In this document: piece after piece, positions 41,696 to 54,723 of the stretch
Position numbering within the stretch: the first letter of the stretch is position 1
Layout of the letters: each line of letters starts with the position of its first letter
NCBI GenBank assembly: GCA_032191485.1
Contig: JAVDOI010000040.1
Coordinates: forward strand, 1-64,000
Length of the DNA: 64,000 bases
Reading direction: 5' to 3'
From: Leptoclinus maculatus
Lineage: Eukaryota; Chordata; Actinopteri; Perciformes; Stichaeidae
The notes under the pieces: model-generated
Seen by the model: the letters and a program-made list of their open reading frames with translations, nothing else
Databases searched by the model: none
Told to the model about the DNA's origin: nothing
Program-made: the position numbers and the translations under genes

Positions 41696-43030
41696 CCTTC
41701 TGGGCCCGAGCAACGACCAATTGGTCGTTCAGTGGGCCAAACAGAACCGAGCCGGTACCGAAGAAAGCTATTTTCGGTAGCAAATATAATATGTCCACAA
41801 CCATGTAGCATAACGTTTGAATGAAGAATTTCTCATGAACCGAAGCATGTGTAACACTTTACACACTCAAAACACAATAAAACACGATCTACGACAACAT
41901 TCCTAGCCTCGTGCTAAATATCGTCACTTTTTCGCGTTCATTCAGCCGAGACACGCACCCGAAATAGCCTCTCAAAAGACGCGAATCAACCGGAGAGCTT
42001 AAAGCTATGTAGTTAGCAGCCGTAGCATTCAAGCACACGTCGAACCCACATCTCCAATTCCCTCTCTGGGAAACCCTTCAAAGTTGACCGGGGGGACAGC
42101 AGCCCCCAGCCAAATAATTATGGGATGGTACTCACAGTTTTGAAGCAAAATCATCAAACAGTGTCCTTATACTCCTTTTTGACCGCAGAAACGGCTCCTA
42201 GTGTCCATTTCCCTTGTAAAAAACGCTGTGAAACAAAGGAGGAGAAGTCACACACGCCGGGGGACAAGTCTGCTGCAAGGCAGTATCTGCTGTTTACGTT
42301 CCAGCTCTTCGGCTTAGATCGAATTTTTTCGGAAAACTAAACACTTCCTGGTAAATCTGTTAACGCCATTCGATTGGCCACATCCAGCCACGTGCACAGA
42401 GCGAAAAAAAAATCGACCAACCAGGGGCTCTGCAACGGCCCAATACACACCAGCTATTGCGCAATCCTCCCATAGCTCGCCGGCCTGGAGAGCTTTGGAG
42501 ACGGTTCCAGCTCTCCAAAATGATTTCTAACTGCTGTATGTGATAGATTGTGCATGTAGAAGGATAAAGGAAGTTAAATATATAGTTATTTAGCTTCTAA
42601 AAGTACAATGGAACAGCTGGAGAGGCTGTTTCTGACATGACGACCTCTCGTGACCTCTCGTACACGTTTATGTCTCTTGCTCTGGCCTACTTCACTCTAT
42701 TCACTCAAATTCTTTTGTGGGTGACTACTGCCATCATTTGCTATGATGGTGGGTGGGTTTTAGGCATTCCTCTACCTAATTTAATATAGTATTATGAATA
42801 ATAGTGCTTTCTCAAATACGAATTTGACATAGGGCTGTGTTCCATCTTCAGCAGCCATTAACCAGTAACTTATAGAACCTATTTACTCAAATCATATGAG
42901 CAAACCCTTCTTAGTGTTAATACATCTTTGCAATGGTTCACATAGACCTTGTAGTTGGAGTGTTGGGCCCTTTGAGTATGTGTACAATATTTTTGAAAAT
43001 TAGTCCAAAAATCGAATAGGGCCCAAAGAG
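41696..43030. mobile_element. piggyBac-like non-autonomous element (TTAA flanks)
   Basis: TTAA at 41692-41695 and 43031-43034 flank ends CCTTCTGGGCCC and GGGCCCAAAGAG, which are imperfect inverted repeats. TTAA duplication is the piggyBac hallmark. Length is 1335 bp with no transposase frame. It is colinear with 9745-11100. Confidence 0.8.
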
Positions 43031-43109
43031 TTAAGGAGTAAAGGTGCCATTCAATCCGAAAAGGGTAGTGAAGCCAGAAATCCTGTAGAGGGTGATATTA
43101 TATAGGTAT

Positions 43110-44163
43110 CAGTGGCGGCTGGTGGAACATTTTCTTGGTAGGGCTGTGCCACATCCAATCAATTTCAGCAAACATCCCAGAATGATTTATTGCAAAAAAA
43201 ATTAAGGTATCAAACATGCATTACTACTTTGCAGTTAAATATTTAACATTCATTCCAACACGAAAAAAAGCAGTAAATAACACTTTGACAAACACGTCAG
43301 GACATCTTATTTTTGTCACCCTCACAGGCAATTCAGTATAATATAATATATATATTATATAATAATATTCAGTGTAATAAATAATATATATATATATCAT
43401 ATAATAATATTCACTATAATATAAAACACACACACACATATATATAATTATTTATTTAGAACTATACATCCATTCCTCAGACAGGTGCTTCATGTCCCTC
43501 ACTCCTGTGATCAATGCTGGATCTGTCCCTGTTGTTTTAAAAAGCTAAATAAGTTATTAGCATGACATCATCCAGCGAGCCACAACTTTCCGGTGTACAG
43601 CTAGTAGAGAAGCTTCACATGTACTGCTTCCCTTTCCTGCTAGTCTGCTGTCTGATTGTGAGGTCAGGCTGATCTGGGATCAGCTCTTTCAGCTGTAGTT
43701 TCTCCTCTCAGTTCTCCTCTCAAACGGGTCTTGGAGGAGCAGTGCTCGCGCTGGCGCTCGCCTGTAGAGACTAGTCCCGACGAGAACGCACAGCTTGGGG
43801 CAGAACGAAATCTGCCCCAAGCTGAATCTATTTGAGGACGCTGATTGGCTAAATTGTATGTCACTCATTTATATCTTTAAACAGCATTAAAGCATCATTG
43901 GCTAAACTTCTTCATAGACCCGCCTCTTTGGGGCAGATTCTCAAGCGCCCCAGCCAGCTGAGACGTGCAGACAGGCGGAGAGGACGTGCAGGAAAAGCAT
44001 ATATTTCACGCAGATATCATATTACTGGGTGATTCCATATTTCAAAAACACAAATATTGACAATTTGTATAGTTAATTATTATTATAATATATTTTTTTA
44101 ATTATTTGTAGCTCAAGGGGGGGGGGCGGCGCCCTAGCGCCCTCTATTGACCAGCCGCCACTG
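43110..44163. mobile_element. hAT element with exact 8-bp TSD
   Basis: Ends CAGTGGCGGCTGGTGGA and CAGCCGCCACTG are inverted repeats. ATAGGTAT flanks exactly at 43102-43109 and 44164-44171. 1054 bp, no transposase, with a TA-rich tract near 43340-43440. Confidence 0.95.
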
Positions 44164-44171
44164 ATAGGTAT

Positions 44172-44400
44172 GTATAGGAGACATAGAAATGGGTGGGGTT
44201 AAGTCCCAAATGGGACGCTTTATGCCTTTTGAGAATAACTTTCATTGTAAACATGGAAATGGGAAGGGCTAAGTGCTGGAAACATAGAGGTGGGTGGGGC
44301 TAAGTGACGAATGGGGCGTTTTATGCCTTTTGAGCACAACTTTCATTGAAAACATGGGAATGGGTGGGGCTAAGTGGAAAACATGGAAACGGATCAGCTA
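44172..44400 (+). repeat. ~105-bp tandem duplication
   Basis: gggtggggttaagtcccaaa and the downstream tttatgccttttgag..aactttcattg recur once as gggtggggctaagtgacgaa..., then a third partial gggtggggctaagtgg. Confidence 0.85.
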
Positions 44401-44594
44401 TCACCGTACGACGCCACGTTTGACCGTGGACACCTCGGTTATGTTACCGGATGCACAGGGACGACCCCGAATGGTCCCAAGAATGCCAAATTAAGCACAA
44501 GGGAGCCCCTTTGCAGTTTTAAAAAGAAACATCACAAACGAAACAGGGTCAACTCTCCCAAATCAGGGTCAACTGTCCCAAATCTCCCATTGAC

Positions 44595-44665
44595 TTTTCA
44601 GAATCAGAATCAGAATCGTTTATTGCCAAGGAAGTTTGCACCTACAAGGAATTTGTCATGGCGGG
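44595..44665 (-). repeat. LINE 3'-tail-like fragment
   Basis: cagaatcagaatcgtttattg then ccaaggaagtttgcac..caaggaatttgtcatgg resembles the widely dispersed 3' tail of fish non-LTR elements. It lies just before the array begins. Confidence 0.6.
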
Positions 44666-44848
44666 TGGTGCGTAACTTTTGACAATAAACAACAACATTA
44701 AGTGTAGTAGACATTTACTGTCACTCAATGAGACAGCAGCTGTCACTGAATCCATTCAGAAATCATGTTGTCTGGCATCTGAAATGTTTGCAGTCAAGTG
44801 TGAATGGTGCATTGAGCCTGGGCACGTGCGTAAAGGTCATTTTCAGCA

Positions 44849-44921
44849 GTTTCCGTAGTGTAGTAGTTATCACGTTCGCCTAACACGCGAAAGGTCCCCC
44901 GTTCGAAACTGGGCGGAAACA
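44849..44921 (+). tRNA. tRNA-Val(AAC)-like, array copy 1
   Basis: Full 73-nt fold with anticodon AAC. The D-loop GG is changed to AG (TAGTAG). It has the array-wide C:T mismatch at T-stem pair 52:62. Confidence 0.75.
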
Positions 44922-45809
44922 CTATTGTTTGTTCCTGCTTACTCCACACAATAAAATTCTACTTAGTGGAATTGTCAGAAACTGGATAATAAGTACAACT
45001 GCCCCAGGGTTAGCTTTTCCTCCACACAATCAAAGTCTTCTGAGTTGCGTTCCCAGCAAACTGGATCAAAAGAAGCAGTGTGTGAATAATGTTTTCTCTC
45101 AGAGATACTTGAACTCTGTAATTTGGGGCAGCCACTCACTCCCACCCAGGGGTGAGCAATCCTCCACTTTCTGGTTGAGAACCACGGCTTCGTAATTGTA
45201 GGTGCTAACTGTAATCCTGACCGCATCACACTCGACTGCAAACTGTCGCAGTGCCTGCTGAAGGTCACGGCCTGATGAAGCCAATAGATCAACATCATCT
45301 GCAAAGAGCAGAGAAGCAATTCTGAGGACCCCCAGCTGCACCTCGAGTTGTGTTGGTCGGGATCCGGAATTCCGCAAACGGCTCATTCCACCATTTGACA
45401 ATACCCCCAGTCAGGGACAGCAGTTCTCCTCCCTTGTAGGTGCCGAATCTCATCCAAACCGCTTCACACTTGAATGAAAACTGCCCCTTGTGTGCTGCTC
45501 CTTACTAGTCTTATTGTTTGCCAGAACTTCGTTGAGACCAACCAGAAGTCCTTCTCGATAGCTTTCCCCCTAAACGAACGTGTGGTAGGAATATCGAATA
45601 TCGCATTTCATGGACAAATGATTTTAAATAATAGTATCTTGTTAGTGATGAATTTTCCATTCTGATGTGCAACCTTTCATGCACATTCATGCATGCTGAG
45701 GTAGGTGATCATATTGTCAATGTGAAGCTGTCTCTGACAGCAGGAACAAGCTCGATGTGTATCGTCTCTGTGTTAAATGGCTGTTGTCTTACTAGCAGCT
45801 GGTAGAAAA

Positions 45810-45881
45810 CTCCCCGTCAGGGAATCGAACCCTGGTCTTCTGCGTGACAAGCAGAGATACTGTCCACTATACTAACGAGGA
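45810..45881 (-). tRNA. tRNA-Asp(GTC), array copy 1
   Basis: A 72-nt cloverleaf with acceptor TCCTCGT/ACGGGGA, A box TAGTATAGTGG, anticodon loop TTGTCAC, paired anticodon stem TCTGC/GCAGA and T-arm CAGGG-TTCGATT-CCCTG. A TTTT run follows the 3' end directly, a Pol III terminator. Looks capable of expression. Confidence 0.92.
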
Positions 45882-46120
45882 CTGCACTTGTAGCATTTTT
45901 GGCTAGTGAAAAAAAAGCGTCACTGTTCCGGAATTTAAAGGGAATTCTTAGAGCTATACAGGGGCGGCTTTAAGTGTAGTAGACATTTACTGTCACTCAA
46001 TGACACAGCAGCTGTCACTAAATCCATTCAGAAATCATGTTGTCTGGCATCTGAAATGTTTGCAGTCAAGTGTGAATGGTGCATTGAGCCTGGGCACGTG
46101 CGTAAAGGTCATTTTCAGCA

Positions 46121-46193
46121 GTTTCCATAGTGTAGTGGTTATCACGTTCGCCTAACACGCGAAAGGTCCCCTGTTCGAAACTGGGCGGAAACA
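46121..46193 (+). tRNA. tRNA-Val(AAC)-like, array copy 2
   Basis: Acceptor base 7 is A (mismatch with C66). The T-stem has CCCTG, giving T:T at 52:62. Likely degenerate. Confidence 0.7.
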
Positions 46194-47074
46194 CTATTGT
46201 TTGTTCCTGCTTACTCCACACAATAAAATTCTACTTAGTGGAATTGTCAGAAACTGGATCATAAGTACAACTGCCCCAGGGTTAGCTTTTCCTCCACACA
46301 ATCAAAGTCTTCTGAGTTGCGTTCCCAGCAAACTGGATCAAAAGAAGCACTGTGTGAATAATGTTTTCTCTCAGAGATACTTGAACTCTGTAATTTGGGG
46401 CAGCCACTCACTCCCACCCAGGGGTGAGCAATCCTCCACTTTCTGGTTGAGAACCACGGCTTCGTAATTGTAGGTGCTAACTGTAATCCTGACCGCTTCA
46501 CACTCGACTGCAAACTGTCCCAGTGCCTGCTGAAGGTCACGGCCTGATGAAGCCAATAGATCAACATCATCTGCAAAGAGCAGAGAAGCAATTCTGAGGA
46601 CCCCCAGCTGCACCTCGAGTTGTGTTGGTCGGGATCCGGAATCCCGCAAACGGCTCATTCCACCATTTGACAATACCCCAAGTCAGGGACAGCAGTTCTC
46701 CTCCCTTGTAGGTCCCGAATCTCATCCAAACCGCTTCACACTTGACTGAAAACTGCCCCTTGTGTGCTGCTCCTGACTAGTCTTATTGTTTGCCAGAACT
46801 TCGTTGAGACCAACCAGAAGTCCTTCTCGATAGCTTTCCCCCTAAACCAACGTGTGGTAGGAATATCGCATTTCATGGACAAATGATTTTAAATAATAGT
46901 ATCTTGGTAGTGATGAATTTTCCATTCTGATGTGCAACCTTTCACGCACATTCATGCATGCTGAGGTAGGTGATCATATCGTCAATGTGAAGCTGTCTCT
47001 GACAGCAGGAACAAGTTCGATGTGTATCGTCTCTGTGTTAAATGGCTGTTGTCTTACTACCAGCTGGTAGAAAA

Positions 47075-47146
47075 CTCCCCGTCAGGGAATCGAACCCTGG
47101 TCTTCTGCGTGACAAGCAGAGATACTGTCCACTATACTAACGAGGA
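47075..47146 (-). tRNA. tRNA-Asp(GTC), array copy 2
   Basis: Same intact fold as copy 1, with adjacent TTTT terminator. Confidence 0.92.
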
Positions 47147-47385
47147 CTGCACTAGTAGCATTTTTGGCTAGTGAAAAAAAAGCGGCGCTGTTCCGGAATT
47201 TAAAGGGAATTCTTAGAGCTATACAGGGGCGGCTTTAAGTGTAGTAGACATTTACTGTCACTCAATGACACAGCATTTGTCACTGAATCCATTCAGAAAT
47301 CATGTTGTCTGGCATCTGAAATGTTTGCAGTCAAATGTGAATGGTGCATTGAGCCTGGGCACGTGCGTAAAGGTCATTTTCAGCA

Positions 47386-47458
47386 GTTTCCTTAGTGTAG
47401 TGGTTATCACGTTCGCCTAACACGCGAAAGGTCCCCCGTTCGAAACTGGGCGGAAACA
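47386..47458 (+). tRNA. tRNA-Val(AAC)-like, array copy 3
   Basis: Acceptor base 7 is T (mismatch with C66), plus the common T-stem defect. Confidence 0.7.
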
Positions 47459-48339
47459 CTATTGTTTGTTCCTGCTTACTCCACACAATAAAATTCTACT
47501 TAGTGGAATTGTCAGAAACTGGATCATAAGTACAACTGCCCCAGGGTTAGCTTTTCCTCCACACAATCAAAGTCTTCTGAGTTGCGTTCCCAGCAAACTG
47601 GATCAAAAGAAGCACTGTGTGAATAATGTTTTCTCTCAGAGATACTTGAACTCTGTAATTTGGGGCAGCCACTCACTCCCACCCAGGGGTGAGCAATCCT
47701 CCACTTTCTGGTTGAGAACCACGGCTTCGTAATTGTAGGTGCTAACTGTAATCCTGACCGCTTCACACTCGACTGCAAACTGTCCCAGTGCGTGCTGAAG
47801 GTCACGGCCTGATGAAGCCAATAGATCAACATCATCTGCAAAGAGCAGAGAAGCAATTCTGAGGACCCCCAGCTGCACCTCGAGTTGTGTTGGTCGGGAT
47901 CCGGAATTCCGCAAACGGCTCATTCCACCATTTGACAATACCCCCAGTCAGGGACAGCAGTTCTTCTCCCTTGTAGGGGCCGACTCTCATCCAAACCGCT
48001 TCACACTTGCCTGAAAATTGCCCCTTGTGTGCTGCTCCTGACTAGTCTTATTGTTTGCCAGAACTTCATTGAGACCAACCAGAAGTCCTTCTCCATAGCT
48101 TCCCCCCTAAACTAAAATGTAGTAGGAATATTGCATTTCATGGACAAATGATTTTAAATAATAGTATCTTGGTAGTGATGAATTTTCCATTCTGATGTGC
48201 AACCTTTCATGCACATTCATGCATGCTGAGGTAGGCGATCATATTGTCAATGTGAAGCTGTCTCTGACAGCAGGAACAAGCTCGATGTGTATCGTCTCTG
48301 TGTTAAATGGCTGTTGTCTTACTAGCAGCTGGTAGAAAA

Positions 48340-48411
48340 CTCCCCGTCAGGGAATCGAACCCTGGTCTTCTGCGTGACAAGCAGAGATACTGTCCACTAT
48401 ACTAACGAGGA
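48340..48411 (-). tRNA. tRNA-Asp(GTC), array copy 3
   Basis: Intact fold with adjacent TTTT terminator. Confidence 0.92.
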
Positions 48412-48650
48412 CTGCACTTTTAGCATTTTTGGCTAGTGAAAAAAAAGCGGCGCTGTTCCGGAATTTAAAGGGAATTCTTAGAGCTATACAGGGGCGGCTT
48501 TAAGTGTAGTAGACATTTACTGTCACTCAATGACACAGCAGCTGTCACTGAATCCATTCAGAAATCATGTTGTCTGGCATCTGAAATGTTTGCAGTCAAG
48601 TGTGAATGGTGCATTGAGCCTGGGCATGTACGTAAAGGGCATTTTCAGCA

Positions 48651-48723
48651 GTTTCCGTAGTGTAGTGGTTATCACGTTCGCCTAACACGCGAAAGGTCCC
48701 CCGTTCGAAACTGGGCGGAAACA
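48651..48723 (+). tRNA. tRNA-Val(AAC)-like, array copy 4
   Basis: Array consensus sequence. Only the shared T-stem 52:62 mismatch departs from a good fold. Confidence 0.78.
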
Positions 48724-49594
48724 CTATTGTTTGTTCCTGCTTACTCCACACAATAAAATTCTACTTAGTGGAATTGTCAGAAACTGGATAATAAGTACAA
48801 CTGCCCCAGGGTTAGCTTTTCCTCCACCCAATCAAAGTCTTCTGAGTTGCGTTCCCAGCAAACTGGATCAAAAGAAGCACTGTGTGAATAATGTTTTCTC
48901 TCAGAGATACTTGAACTCTGTAATTTGGGGCAGCCACTCACTCCCACCCAGGGGTGAGCAATCCTCCACTTTCTGGTTGAGAACCACGGCTTCGTAATTG
49001 TAGGTGCTAACTGTAATCCTGACCGCTTCACACTCGACTGCAAACTGTCCCAGTGCCTGCTGAAGGTCACGGCCTGATGAAGCCAATAGATCAACATCAT
49101 CTGCAAAGAGCAGAGAAGCTATTCTGAGGACCCCCAGCTGCACCTCGAGTTGTGTTGGTTGGGGTCCGGAATTCCGCAAACGGCTCATTCCACCATTTGA
49201 CAATACCCCCAGTCAGGGACAGCAGTTCTTCTCCCTTGTAGGTGCCGACTCTCATCCAAACCACTTCACACTTGCCTGAAAATTGCCCCTTGTGTGCTGC
49301 TCCTGACTAGTCTTATTGTTTGCCAGAACTTCGTTGAGACCAACCAGAAGTCCTTCTCGATAGCTTTCCCCCTAAACCAACGTGTGGTAGGAATATCGCA
49401 TTTCATGGACAAATGATTTTAAATAATAGTATCTTGGTAGTGATGAATTTTCCATTCTGATGTGCAACCTTTCATGCATGCTGAGGTAGGTGATCATATC
49501 GTCAATGTGAAGCTGTCTCTGACAGCAGGAACAAGTTCGATGTGTATCGTCTCTGTGTTAAATGGCTGTTGTCTTACTACCAGCTGGTAGAAAA

Positions 49595-49666
49595 CTCCCC
49601 GTCAGGGAATCGAACCCTGGTCTTCTGCGTGACAAGCAGAGATACTGTCCACTATACTAACGAGGA
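49595..49666 (-). tRNA. tRNA-Asp(GTC), array copy 4
   Basis: Intact fold with adjacent TTTT terminator. Confidence 0.92.
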
Positions 49667-49905
49667 CTGCACTAGTAGCATTTTTGGCTAGTGAAAAAAA
49701 AGCGTCGCTGTTCCGGAATTTAAAGGGAATTCTTAGAGCTATACAGGGGCGGCTTTAAGTGTAGTAGACATTTACTGTCACTCAATGACACAGCAGCTGT
49801 CACTGAATCCATTCAGAAATCATGTTGTCTGGCATCTGAAATGTTTGCAGTCAAATGTGAATTGTGCATTGAGCCTGGGCACGTGCGTAAAGGTCATCTT
49901 CAGCA

Positions 49906-49978
49906 GTTTCCGTAGTGTAGTGGTTATCACGTTCGCCTAACACGCGAAAGGTCCCCCGTTCGAAACTGGGCGGAAACA
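49906..49978 (+). tRNA. tRNA-Val(AAC)-like, array copy 5
   Basis: Array consensus with the shared T-stem mismatch. Confidence 0.78.
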
Positions 49979-50859
49979 CTATTGTTTGTTCCTGCTTACT
50001 CCACACAATAAAATTCTACTTAGTGGAATTGTCAGAAACTGGATCATAAGTACAACTGCCCCAGGGTTAGCTTTTGCTCCACACAATCAAAGTCTTCTGA
50101 GTTGCGTTCCCAGCAAACTGGATCAAAAGAAGCACTGTGTGAATAATGTTTTCTCTCAGAGATACTTGAACTCTGTAATTTGGGGCAGCCACTCACTCCC
50201 ACCCAGGGGTGAGCAATCCTCCACTTTCTGGTTGAGAACCACGGCTTCGTAATTGTAGGTGCTAACTGTAATCCTGACCGCTTCACACTCGACTGCAAAC
50301 TGTCCCAGTGCGTGCTGAAGGTCACGGCCTGATGAAGCCAATAGATCAACATCATCTGCAAAGAGCAGAGAAGCAATTCTGAGGACCCCCAGCTGCACCT
50401 CGAGTTGTGTTGGTCGGGATCCGGAATTCCGCAAACGGCTCATTCCACCATTTGACAATACCCCCAGTCAGGGACAGCAGTTCTTCTCCCTTGTAGGTGC
50501 CGACTCTCATCCAAACCGCTTCACACTTGCCTGAAAATTGCCCCTTGTGTGCTGCTCCTGACTAGTCTTATTGTTTGCCAGAACTTCATTGAGACCAACC
50601 AGAAGTCCTTCTCCATAGCTTCCCCCCTAAACTAAAATGTAGTAGGAATATCGCATTTCATGGACAAATGATTTTAAATAATAGTATCTTGGTAGTGATG
50701 AATTTTCCATTCTGATGTGCAACCTTTCATGCACATTCATGCATGCTGAGGTAGGTGATCATATTATCAATGTGAAGCTGTCTCTGACAGCAGGAACAAG
50801 CTCGATGTGTATCGTCTCTGTGTTAAATGGCTGTTGTCTTACTAGCAGCTGGTAGAAAA

Positions 50860-50931
50860 CTCCCCGTCAGGGAATCGAACCCTGGTCTTCTGCGTGACAA
50901 GCAGAGATACTGTCCACTTTACTAACGAGGA
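50860..50931 (-). tRNA. tRNA-Asp(GTC), array copy 5 (D-stem variant)
   Basis: T13 is replaced by A (TAGTAAAGTGG), which weakens the last D-stem pair. The A-box consensus still fits. Confidence 0.85.
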
Positions 50932-51170
50932 CTGCACTAGTAGCATTTTTGGCTAGTGAAAAAAAAGCGGCGCTATTCCGGAATTTAAAGGGAATTCTTA
51001 GAGCTATACAGGGGCGGCTTTAAGTGTAGTAGACATTTACTGTCACTCAATGACACAGCAGCTGTCACTGAATCCATTCAGAAATCATGTTGTCTGGCAT
51101 CTGAAATGTTTGCAGTCAAGTGTGAATGGTGCATTGAGCCTGGGCACGTGCGTAAAGGTCATTTTCAGCA

Positions 51171-51243
51171 GTTTCCGTAGTGTAGTGGTTATCACGTTCG
51201 CCTAACACGCGAAAGGTCCCCCGTTCGAAACTGGGCAGGAACA
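51171..51243 (+). tRNA. tRNA-Val(AAC)-like, array copy 6
   Basis: The 3' acceptor strand reads CAGGAAC instead of CGGAAAC, breaking pair 6:67, in addition to the shared T-stem defect. Confidence 0.65.
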
Positions 51244-52114
51244 CTATTGTTTGTTCCTGCTTACTCCACACAATAAAATTCTACTTAGTGGAATTGTCAG
51301 AAACTGGATAATAAGTACAACTGCCCCAGGGTTAGCTTTTCCTCCACACAATCAAAGTCTTCTGAGTTGCGTTCCCAGCAAACTGGATCAAAATAAGCAC
51401 TGTGTGAATAATGTTTTCTCTCAGAGATACTTGAACTCTGTAATTTGGGGCAGCCACTCACTCCCACCCAGGGGTGAGCAATCCTCCACTTTCTGGTTGA
51501 GAACCACGGCTTCGTAATTGTAGGTGCTAACTGTAATCCTGACCGCTTCACACTCGACTGCAAACTGTCCCAGTGCCTGCTGAAGGTCACGGCCTGATGA
51601 AGCCAATAGATCAACATCATCTGCAAAGAGCAGAGAAGCTATTCTGAGGACCCCCAGCTGCACCTCGAGTTGTGTTGGTTGGGGTCCGGAATTCCGCAAA
51701 CGGCTCATTCCACCATTTGACAATACCCCCAGTCAGGGACAGCAGTTCTTCTCCCTTGTAGGTGCCGACTCTCATCCAAACCACTTCACACTTGCCTGAA
51801 AATTGCCCCTTGTGTGCTGCTCCTGACTAGTCTTATTGTTTGCCAGAACTTCGTTGAGACCAACCAGAAGTCCTTCTCGATAGCTTTCCCCCTAAACCAA
51901 CGTGTGGTAGGAATATCGCATTTCATGGACAAATGATTTTAAATAATAGTATCTTGGTAGTGATGAATTTTCCATTCTGATGTGCAACCTTTCATGCATG
52001 CTGAGGTAGGTGATCATATCGTCAATGTGAAGCTGTCTCTGACAGCAGGAACAAGTTCGATGTGTATCGTCTCTGTGTTAAATGGCTGTTGTCTTACTAC
52101 CAGCTGGTAGAAAA

Positions 52115-52186
52115 CTCCCCGTCAGGGAATCGAACCCTGGTCTTCTGCGTGACAAGCAGAGATACTGTCCACTATACTAACGAGGA
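52115..52186 (-). tRNA. tRNA-Asp(GTC), array copy 6
   Basis: Intact fold with adjacent TTTT terminator. Confidence 0.92.
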
Positions 52187-52425
52187 CTGCACTAGTAGCA
52201 TTTTTGGCTAGTGAAAAAAAAGCGTCGCTGTTCCGGAATTTAAAGGGAATTCTTAGAGCTATACAGGGGCGGCTTTAAGTGTAGTAGACATTTACTGTCA
52301 CTCAATGACACAGCAGCTGTCACTGAATCCATTCAGAAATCATGTTGTCTGGCATCTGAAATGTTTGCAGTCAAATGTGAATTGTGCATTGAGCCTGGGC
52401 ACGTGCGTAAAGGTCATCTTCAGCA

Positions 52426-52498
52426 GTTTCCGTAGTGTAGTGGTTATCACGTTCGCCTAACACGCGAAAGGTCCCCCGTTCGAAACTGGGCGGAAACA
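52426..52498 (+). tRNA. tRNA-Val(AAC)-like, array copy 7
   Basis: Array consensus; identical in context to copy 5, from the dimeric higher-order repeat. Confidence 0.78.
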
Positions 52499-53379
52499 CT
52501 ATTGTTTGTTCCTGCTTACTCCACACAATAAAATTCTACTTAGTGGAATTGTCAGAAACTGGATCATAAGTACAACTGCCCCAGGGTTAGCTTTTGCTCC
52601 ACACAATCAAAGTCTTCTGAGTTGCGTTCCCAGCAAACTGGATCAAAAGAAGCACTGTGTGAATAATGTTTTCTCTCAGAGATACTTGAACTCTGTAATT
52701 TGGGGCAGCCACTCACTCCCACCCAGGGGTGAGCAATCCTCCACTTTCTGGTTGAGAACCACGGCTTCGTAATTGTAGGTGCTAACTGTAATCCTGACCG
52801 CTTCACACTCGACTGCAAACTGTCCCAGTGCGTGCTGAAGGTCACGGCCTGATGAAGCCAATAGATCAACATCATCTGCAAAGAGCAGAGAAGCAATTCT
52901 GAGGACCCCCAGCTGCACCTCGAGTTGTGTTGGTCGGGATCCGGAATTCCGCAAACGGCTCATTCCACCATTTGACAATACCCCCAGTCAGGGACAGCAG
53001 TTCTTCTCCCTTGTAGGTGCCGACTCTCATCCAAACCGCTTCACACTTGCCTGAAAATTGCCCCTTGTGTGCTGCTCCTGACTAGTCTTATTGTTTGCCA
53101 GAACTTCATTGAGACCAACCAGAAGTCCTTCTCCATAGCTTCCCCCCTAAACTAAAATGTAGTAGGAATATCGCATTTCATGGACAAATGATTTTAAATA
53201 ATAGTATCTTGGTAGTGATGAATTTTCCATTCTGATGTGCAACCTTTCATGCACATTCATGCATGCTGAGGTAGGTGATCATATTATCAATGTGAAGCTG
53301 TCTCTGACAGCAGGAACAAGCTCGATGTGTATCGTCTCTGTGTTAAATGGCTGTTGTCTTACTAGCAGCTGGTAGAAAA

Positions 53380-53451
53380 CTCCCCGTCAGGGAATCGAAC
53401 CCTGGTCTTCTGCGTGACAAGCAGAGATACTGTCCACTTTACTAACGAGGA
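53380..53451 (-). tRNA. tRNA-Asp(GTC), array copy 7 (D-stem variant)
   Basis: Same T13 to A change as copy 5. Confidence 0.85.
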
Positions 53452-53690
53452 CTGCACTAGTAGCATTTTTGGCTAGTGAAAAAAAAGCGGCGCTATTCCG
53501 GAATTTAAAGGGAATTCTTAGAGCTATACAGGGGCGGCTTTAAGTGTAGTAGACATTTACTGTCACTCAATGACACAGCAGCTGTCACTGAATCCATTCA
53601 GAAATCATGTTGTCTGGCATCTGAAATGTTTGCAGTCAAGTGTGAATGGTGCATTGAGCCTGGGCACGTGCGTAAAGGTCATTTTCAGCA

Positions 53691-53763
53691 GTTTCCGTAG
53701 TGTAGTGGTTATCACGTTAGCCTAACACGCGAAAGGTCCCCCGTTCGAAACTGGGCAGAAACA
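53691..53763 (+). tRNA. tRNA-Val(AAC)-like, array copy 8
   Basis: The anticodon stem reads TTAGC (one pair lost). The acceptor 3' strand is CAGAAAC (pair 6:67 lost), and the T-stem defect is present. Probably non-functional. Confidence 0.6.
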
Positions 53764-54651
53764 CTATTGTTTGTTCCTGCTTACTCCACACAATAAAATT
53801 CTACTTAGTGGAATTGTCAGAAACTGGATAATAAGTACAACTGCCCCAGGGTTAGCTTTTCCTCCACACAATCAAAGTCTTCTGAGTTGCGTTCCCAGCA
53901 AACTGGATCAAAATAAGCACTGTGTGAATAATGTTTTCTCTCAGAGATACTTGAACTCTGTAATTTGGGGCAGCTACTCACTCCCACCCAGGGGTGAGCA
54001 ATCCTCCACTTTCTGGTTGAGAACCACGGCTTCGTAATTGTAGGTGCTAACTGTAATCCTGACCGCTTCACACTCGACTGCAAACTGTCCCAGTGCGTGC
54101 TGAAGGTCACGGCCTGATGAAGCCAATAGATCAACATCATCTGCAAAGAGCAGAGAAGCAATTCTGAGGACCCCCAGGTGCACCTCGAGTTGTGTTGGTC
54201 GGGATCCGGAATTCTGCAAACGGCTCATTCCACCATTTGACAATACCCCCAGTCAGGGACAGCAGTTCTCCTCCCTTGTAGGTGCCGAATCTCATCCAAA
54301 CCGCTTCACACTTGACTGAAAACTGCCCCTTGTGTGCTACTCCTGACTAGTCTTATTGTTTGCCAGAACTTCGTTGAGACCAACCAGAAGTCCTTCTCGA
54401 TAGCTTTCCCCCTAAACCAACGTGTGGTAGGAATATCGAATATCGCATTTCATGGACAAATGATTTTAAATAATAGTATCTTGGTAGTGATGAATTTTCC
54501 ATTCTGATGTGCAACCTTTCATGCACATTCATGCATGCTGAGGTAGGCGATCATATTGTCAATGTGAAGCTGTCTCTGACAGCAGGAACAAGCTCGATGT
54601 GTATCGTCTCTGTGTTAAATGGCTGTTGTCTTACTAGCAGCTGGTAGAAAA

Positions 54652-54723
54652 CTCCCCGTCAGGGAATCGAACCCTGGTCTTCTGCGTGACAAGCAGAGAT
54701 ACTGTCCACTATACTAACGAGGA
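54652..54723 (-). tRNA. tRNA-Asp(GTC), array copy 8
   Basis: Intact fold. The gcatttttg motif in its 5' flank is duplicated in this unit, part of the reason the spacing to the next unit is 1281. Confidence 0.92.
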
